Source of the DNA: Candidatus Tectimicrobiota bacterium
Lineage (GTDB): Bacteria; JACPSX01
Direction: 5' to 3'
DNA: 8,121 nt
NCBI GenBank assembly: GCA_016193065.1
Contig: JACPSX010000284.1
Span: forward strand, 1 to 8,121
The notes under the pieces: generated by a model
What the model was told of the DNA's origin: nothing
Seen by the model: only the letters and a program-made list of their open reading frames with translations
Databases searched by the model: none
Shown here: one piece after another, positions 6,299-8,121 of the stretch
How positions within the stretch are numbered: the first letter of the stretch is position 1
How the letters are laid out: every line of letters starts with the position of its first letter
Position numbers and translations under genes: made by a program

Positions 6299-7294
6299 CT
6301 AAAACCCCAGCTCTCTCTTGGCCCTCTCGTAGAAGCTAAAGTCGCAGTAGTCCTGCCAGGGCTTCGGGTCTTTTAACTGACCGTACTTGGCCAGGATATC
6401 AACCGACGCCTTCATCCCCTCCGGGTCAATGGCTCCCTCCCCGCGAAAGACCTTGTTTCGGACAATGGTGTAGTCATAGGTCCGCCGCGCTGCCTGCTCC
6501 GTGGTTCCCTGGACATGCTTTATGAGAAGCCTGACTGCTTCTTCCCTGTTGGCCGGGTTGTTGAGCCAGCGCTGAGATTGGATCATGGCCTTCATGAACC
6601 GTGTGACGATGTCCGGGCTGCTCCTGGCAAAATCCGTGTTTACGAAGGACCCGACGAACTGCAGGTTCTTGATGACGTCCGAATATTGAGCCAGGGTTGG
6701 ATAGCCCTGGTCGTTGGCCACGAAATTAAGCGGGGGGGTCAACATGGTCGCCGCGGCTCCTCCCGACTTCAGGGCAGCATAGCGATCGCCAGCCGCCCCC
6801 ACCACGAGGAGCTGGTATTCCTCCTTCTTGACCCCATTCCTTTCCATAACCTCAACGAAAAGGTGGGTGAGAATGCTGCTCAAACCAGCCGTTGCGATTT
6901 TCTTTCCCTTAAGATCTTTGAGCGTTTTGATCTCGGGGAGGGTGACAATGTCGGTAACCAATGTATAGACCCTGCCGGCAATGACCCGGATCTTTCCACC
7001 CCGCTCTTGGGCTGTCATGCTGAAGTGAACCCCGCCGGAACCCAGCGGGGCGGAACCGGCCACCACGAGCCGAATCACGTCCGGGGGCTGGCGCAGGAAG
7101 ATGATCTCAGGGGACAGCCCCTCTTTGGCAAAGAATCCCTTATCCATCGCCGGGTAGAGATCCCAATCCTGGGAGGAGGGAGCTGTACTCGGGAGCTTTA
7201 GGGACTGGAGCTCTGCCGCCAGGGAATGTGAAAATCCATACAAAAAGACCAGGGCAAATACGATACCTGCTAGGAGATTTGCCGTTGCTTTCAT
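6299..7294 (-). CDS. ABC-transporter solute-binding protein, SsuA/THI5/NMT1-like
   Basis: This is an exported ligand-binding protein of the nitrate/sulfonate/bicarbonate/pyrimidine-precursor type, which captures a small molecule outside the cytoplasmic membrane for an ABC permease. The 331-residue product begins with a classic signal peptide (MKAT, then a hydrophobic stretch to about residue 20, and cleavage near SLAA at about 27). The mature part shows the family pattern: WDLYPAMDKGFFAKEGL (44-60), the ligand-loop region around VVAGSAPLGSGG (77-88) and IKTLKDLKGKKIATAG (122-137). The start at 7294 is chosen over an upstream ATG at 7420 because only it places the signal peptide at the N-terminus and has GGGAGGGGG 6 nt upstream. 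No permease or ATPase gene is present here, so this is an orphan binding protein or its partners lie elsewhere. It is followed by the ornithine-cyclodeaminase-like gene. The ligand cannot be inferred. Confidence 0.88.
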   Translation of the reverse strand: MKATANLLAGIVFALVFLYGFSHSLAAELQSLKLPSTAPSSQDWDLYPAMDKGFFAKEGLSPEIIFLRQPPDVIRLVVAGSAPLGSGGVHFSMTAQERGGKIRVIAGRVYTLVTDIVTLPEIKTLKDLKGKKIATAGLSSILTHLFVEVMERNGVKKEEYQLLVVGAAGDRYAALKSGGAAATMLTPPLNFVANDQGYPTLAQYSDVIKNLQFVGSFVNTDFARSSPDIVTRFMKAMIQSQRWLNNPANREEAVRLLIKHVQGTTEQAARRTYDYTIVRNKVFRGEGAIDPEGMKASVDILAKYGQLKDPKPWQDYCDFSFYERAKRELGF

Positions 7295-7389
7295 TCCTCG
7301 CCCCCTCCCTGAACTGAATCCGTGATGTTTCTGGATCGGCAGAAGCCGATTCGTTCCGCGGGCTGCAGCAGTCGCTTGCCTTCTTGCAT
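7291..7389 (-). other. Upstream ORF in the binding-protein leader (32 codons, ATGA overlap)
   Basis: An ATG at 7389 opens a 32-residue frame (starting MQEGKRLLQPAERIGF) whose TGA overlaps the binding-protein start codon as ATGA. Such overlaps commonly mark translational coupling. Against a real gene: no good ribosome-binding site precedes it, the peptide has no recognisable motif, and its last codons are made by the G-rich ribosome-binding site of the next gene. It is recorded as a possible leader peptide only. Confidence 0.22.
7335..7350 (-). other. Perfect 6-bp hairpin in the binding-protein leader
   Basis: ATCGGC (7335-7340) and GCCGAT (7345-7350) form a perfect stem closing a four-base loop (TTCT in the RNA). 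It lies in the predicted untranslated leader, about 40 nt before the start codon. No T-tract follows, so it is not an intrinsic terminator. I could not match the surrounding leader to a riboswitch class I know. Confidence 0.35.
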
Positions 7390-7462
7390 CCCACGGAATA
7401 TGGGCAGAAATCGTTGGCACGACACGAAGTTCAATGATGAGAACTGGATTTGAATACGGCGC

Positions 7463-7491
7463 ATTATAGGTGGAGGGAGCCTATGTGTCAA
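7463..7491 (-). promoter_or_regulatory. Consensus sigma-70 promoter for the binding-protein operon
   Basis: Read on the minus strand, TTGACA (7486-7491) and TATAAT (7463-7468) are separated by exactly 17 bp, matching the housekeeping promoter consensus at all 12 positions. Transcription would begin near 7456, giving a leader of about 160 nt before the ATG at 7294. An exact match with optimal spacing is unlikely by chance in GC-rich DNA, and the site points at the gene it would serve. Confidence 0.82.
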
Positions 7492-7553
7492 GCAAGCCAG
7501 GAAGCGCCGAAAGAAGATGATGTCCACCTTTCGATTCCTCGAGAAAGGGATCC

Positions 7554-7573
7554 CGGTGGTATAATCACCACGG
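7554..7573 (+). promoter_or_regulatory. Extended -10 promoter with overlapping inverted repeat, for the ABM-like gene
   Basis: TATAAT (7560-7565) is preceded by TG plus one base (7557-7559), the extended -10 pattern that can work without a good -35 box; the -35 region here (about 7536-7542) is poor. The -10 lies inside an inverted repeat, GTGGT (7556-7560) and ACCAC (7567-7571), extendable to seven-base arms with one mismatch. A repressor bound there would block the promoter. Transcription would start near 7572, about 80 nt before the ATG at 7652. No regulator gene is in the window. Confidence 0.5.
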
Positions 7574-7651
7574 CCTCTACCGGTGTGACCTGAGGAGACC
7601 GGAAGGTGGAGTTCACCCGGACCCGAACTTCCCCGAAAAGGAGATCACGAA

Positions 7652-7939
7652 ATGTTCATCGCATTGACACGTTATGAAGGCAACCCCGACCAGCCCATCG
7701 ACGAACAGCGCCTGAACGCTATCCAGGAGGCGGCAGCCGAAATCGAGGGCTGGCTGGGCTCCATGGTCTTTCGTTCCACCACCGATCCGAAGAAAATGAT
7801 GCGCATTACCATGTGGGAGTCCTTGGAGGTAAGGGACCGATTCCACGCCAGTGAAAGCGGCCGCCGGCTCGGTCTCGGTGAAGGCCCGCAGCGGGAGTAT
7901 TACGAATTGGTCCGCGAGACCCGGCCCCGAAAAAAATGA
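7652..7939 (+). CDS. Small ABM-like dimeric alpha/beta-barrel protein
   Basis: This 95-residue protein resembles the antibiotic-biosynthesis-monooxygenase (ABM) fold, a ferredoxin-like unit that pairs into a barrel. Seen: an N-terminal strand (MFIALTRYEG), a helix (about 16-32), GWLGSMVFRSTTDPKKMMRITMWES (33-57), which matches the family's P/G-G-x-x-G-S-x-x-x-R-x-x-x-D-P then I-x-x-W-E-S pattern, then a helix and a basic tail (RPRKK). Family members include quinol monooxygenases, haem-degrading enzymes and non-catalytic stress proteins. No catalytic residue can be assigned here, so the function stays open. The ATG has AAGGAGA (7638-7644) 7 nt upstream. It is transcribed away from the binding-protein operon and appears monocistronic within the window. 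Confidence 0.7.
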   Translation: MFIALTRYEGNPDQPIDEQRLNAIQEAAAEIEGWLGSMVFRSTTDPKKMMRITMWESLEVRDRFHASESGRRLGLGEGPQREYYELVRETRPRKK

Positions 7940-8069
7940 CGCGTGGAAGATCATCGGTCCGTGAGTGTCAATCATGGCTCTGGTAACCCCGAGCCGGGAG
8001 AAGCAAAGAGAACGAAACTGCCCTATGTCAAAGTGAAGGCAATATTTTGGGGAAACCGCCAGCAACTCA

Positions 8070-8099
8070 TTGACAACGGGACGGCGGTCTATTTATACT
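8070..8099 (+). promoter_or_regulatory. Sigma-70-type promoter reading out of the window
   Basis: TTGACA (8070-8075) and TATACT (8094-8099) are separated by 18 bp: a perfect -35 and a five-of-six -10. Transcription would start near 8106 and continue past the right edge, so the gene it serves is not visible. The 182 nt after the ABM-like gene otherwise contain only one short inverted repeat, GGCTC (7976-7980) with GAGCC (7991-7995), without a T-tract. Confidence 0.6.
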
Positions 8100-8121
8100 G
8101 CGGGCCGATCTTGCCGGGAGC

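Larger units (their letters stand above)
7295..7651. other. 357-nt divergent intergenic region with promoters for both neighbours
   Basis: This gap separates the leftward binding-protein gene from the rightward small gene. From left to right it holds the binding-protein leader with a hairpin and possible upstream ORF, the leftward consensus promoter (7463-7491), the rightward extended -10 promoter (7557-7565), and a rightward leader of about 80 nt with several short inverted repeats. These are CCGGT 7580-7584 with ACCGG 7598-7602, and GGTG 7605-7608 with CACC 7614-7617. Apart from these I see no gene or RNA in it. Confidence 0.7.

Noticed and set aside
5387-6376. A 329-codon plus-strand frame opposite the ornithine-cyclodeaminase-like gene
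   Set aside because: The minus-strand product has an intact Rossmann motif and family length; the plus-strand translation is unstructured shadow sequence.
7295-7420. N-terminal extension of the binding protein from the ATG at 7420
   Set aside because: It would put 42 polar residues before the signal peptide; the start at 7294 has the signal peptide at the N-terminus and a strong ribosome-binding site.
7976-7995. Inverted repeat GGCTC/GAGCC after the ABM-like gene as a terminator
   Set aside because: No T-tract follows and the loop is long (10 nt), so it does not meet the criteria for an intrinsic terminator.
7613-8065. Minus-strand 150-codon frame opposite the ABM-like gene
   Set aside because: The plus-strand gene has a good ribosome-binding site, a promoter and ABM-like patterning; the antisense frame has none of these.

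Overview
The window comes from a GC-rich bacterium and has three blocks. The rightward block (1-5068) is a tightly packed operon for a complex iron-sulfur molybdoenzyme (CISM, DMSO-reductase superfamily). It encodes a large molybdopterin catalytic subunit, a 16-cysteine four-cluster ferredoxin-like electron-transfer subunit, an NrfD/PsrC-type membrane anchor with about ten hydrophobic segments, and a TorD-type assembly chaperone. Together these would make, load and anchor a quinone-linked respiratory oxidoreductase. The substrate cannot be read from the sequence.

The operon ends abruptly. After the chaperone stop codon there is a strong Shine-Dalgarno sequence and an ATG that opens only 16 codons. 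A possible stem with a T/A-rich tail follows, and then the coding direction and base composition change. This looks like the border between the operon and an unrelated neighbourhood, possibly a truncated fifth gene.

The leftward block (7491-5177) is a two-gene unit: an exported SsuA/THI5/NMT1-like ABC-transporter solute-binding protein, then a member of the ornithine cyclodeaminase/mu-crystallin family whose usual catalytic positions appear altered. A consensus sigma-70 promoter (TTGACA, 17 bp, TATAAT) on the minus strand precedes the binding-protein gene, separated from it by a leader of about 160 nt. The leader contains a perfect small hairpin and a 32-codon upstream ORF that ends in an ATGA overlap with the gene.

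The right end carries a short rightward gene for an ABM-like dimeric alpha/beta-barrel protein with its own extended -10 promoter, and a second good sigma-70-type promoter (8070-8099) aimed at a gene beyond the window.

No rRNA, tRNA, CRISPR, transposase or phage gene was seen. The gene mix (CISM operon, stand-alone NMT1-like binding protein, ornithine-cyclodeaminase-like protein) would fit an uncultivated Desulfobacterota/Rokubacteria/Tectomicrobia-type lineage, but that placement is a weak inference. I see no clearly new system. The main unknowns are the substrate of the molybdoenzyme and the role of the binding-protein/dehydrogenase pair.
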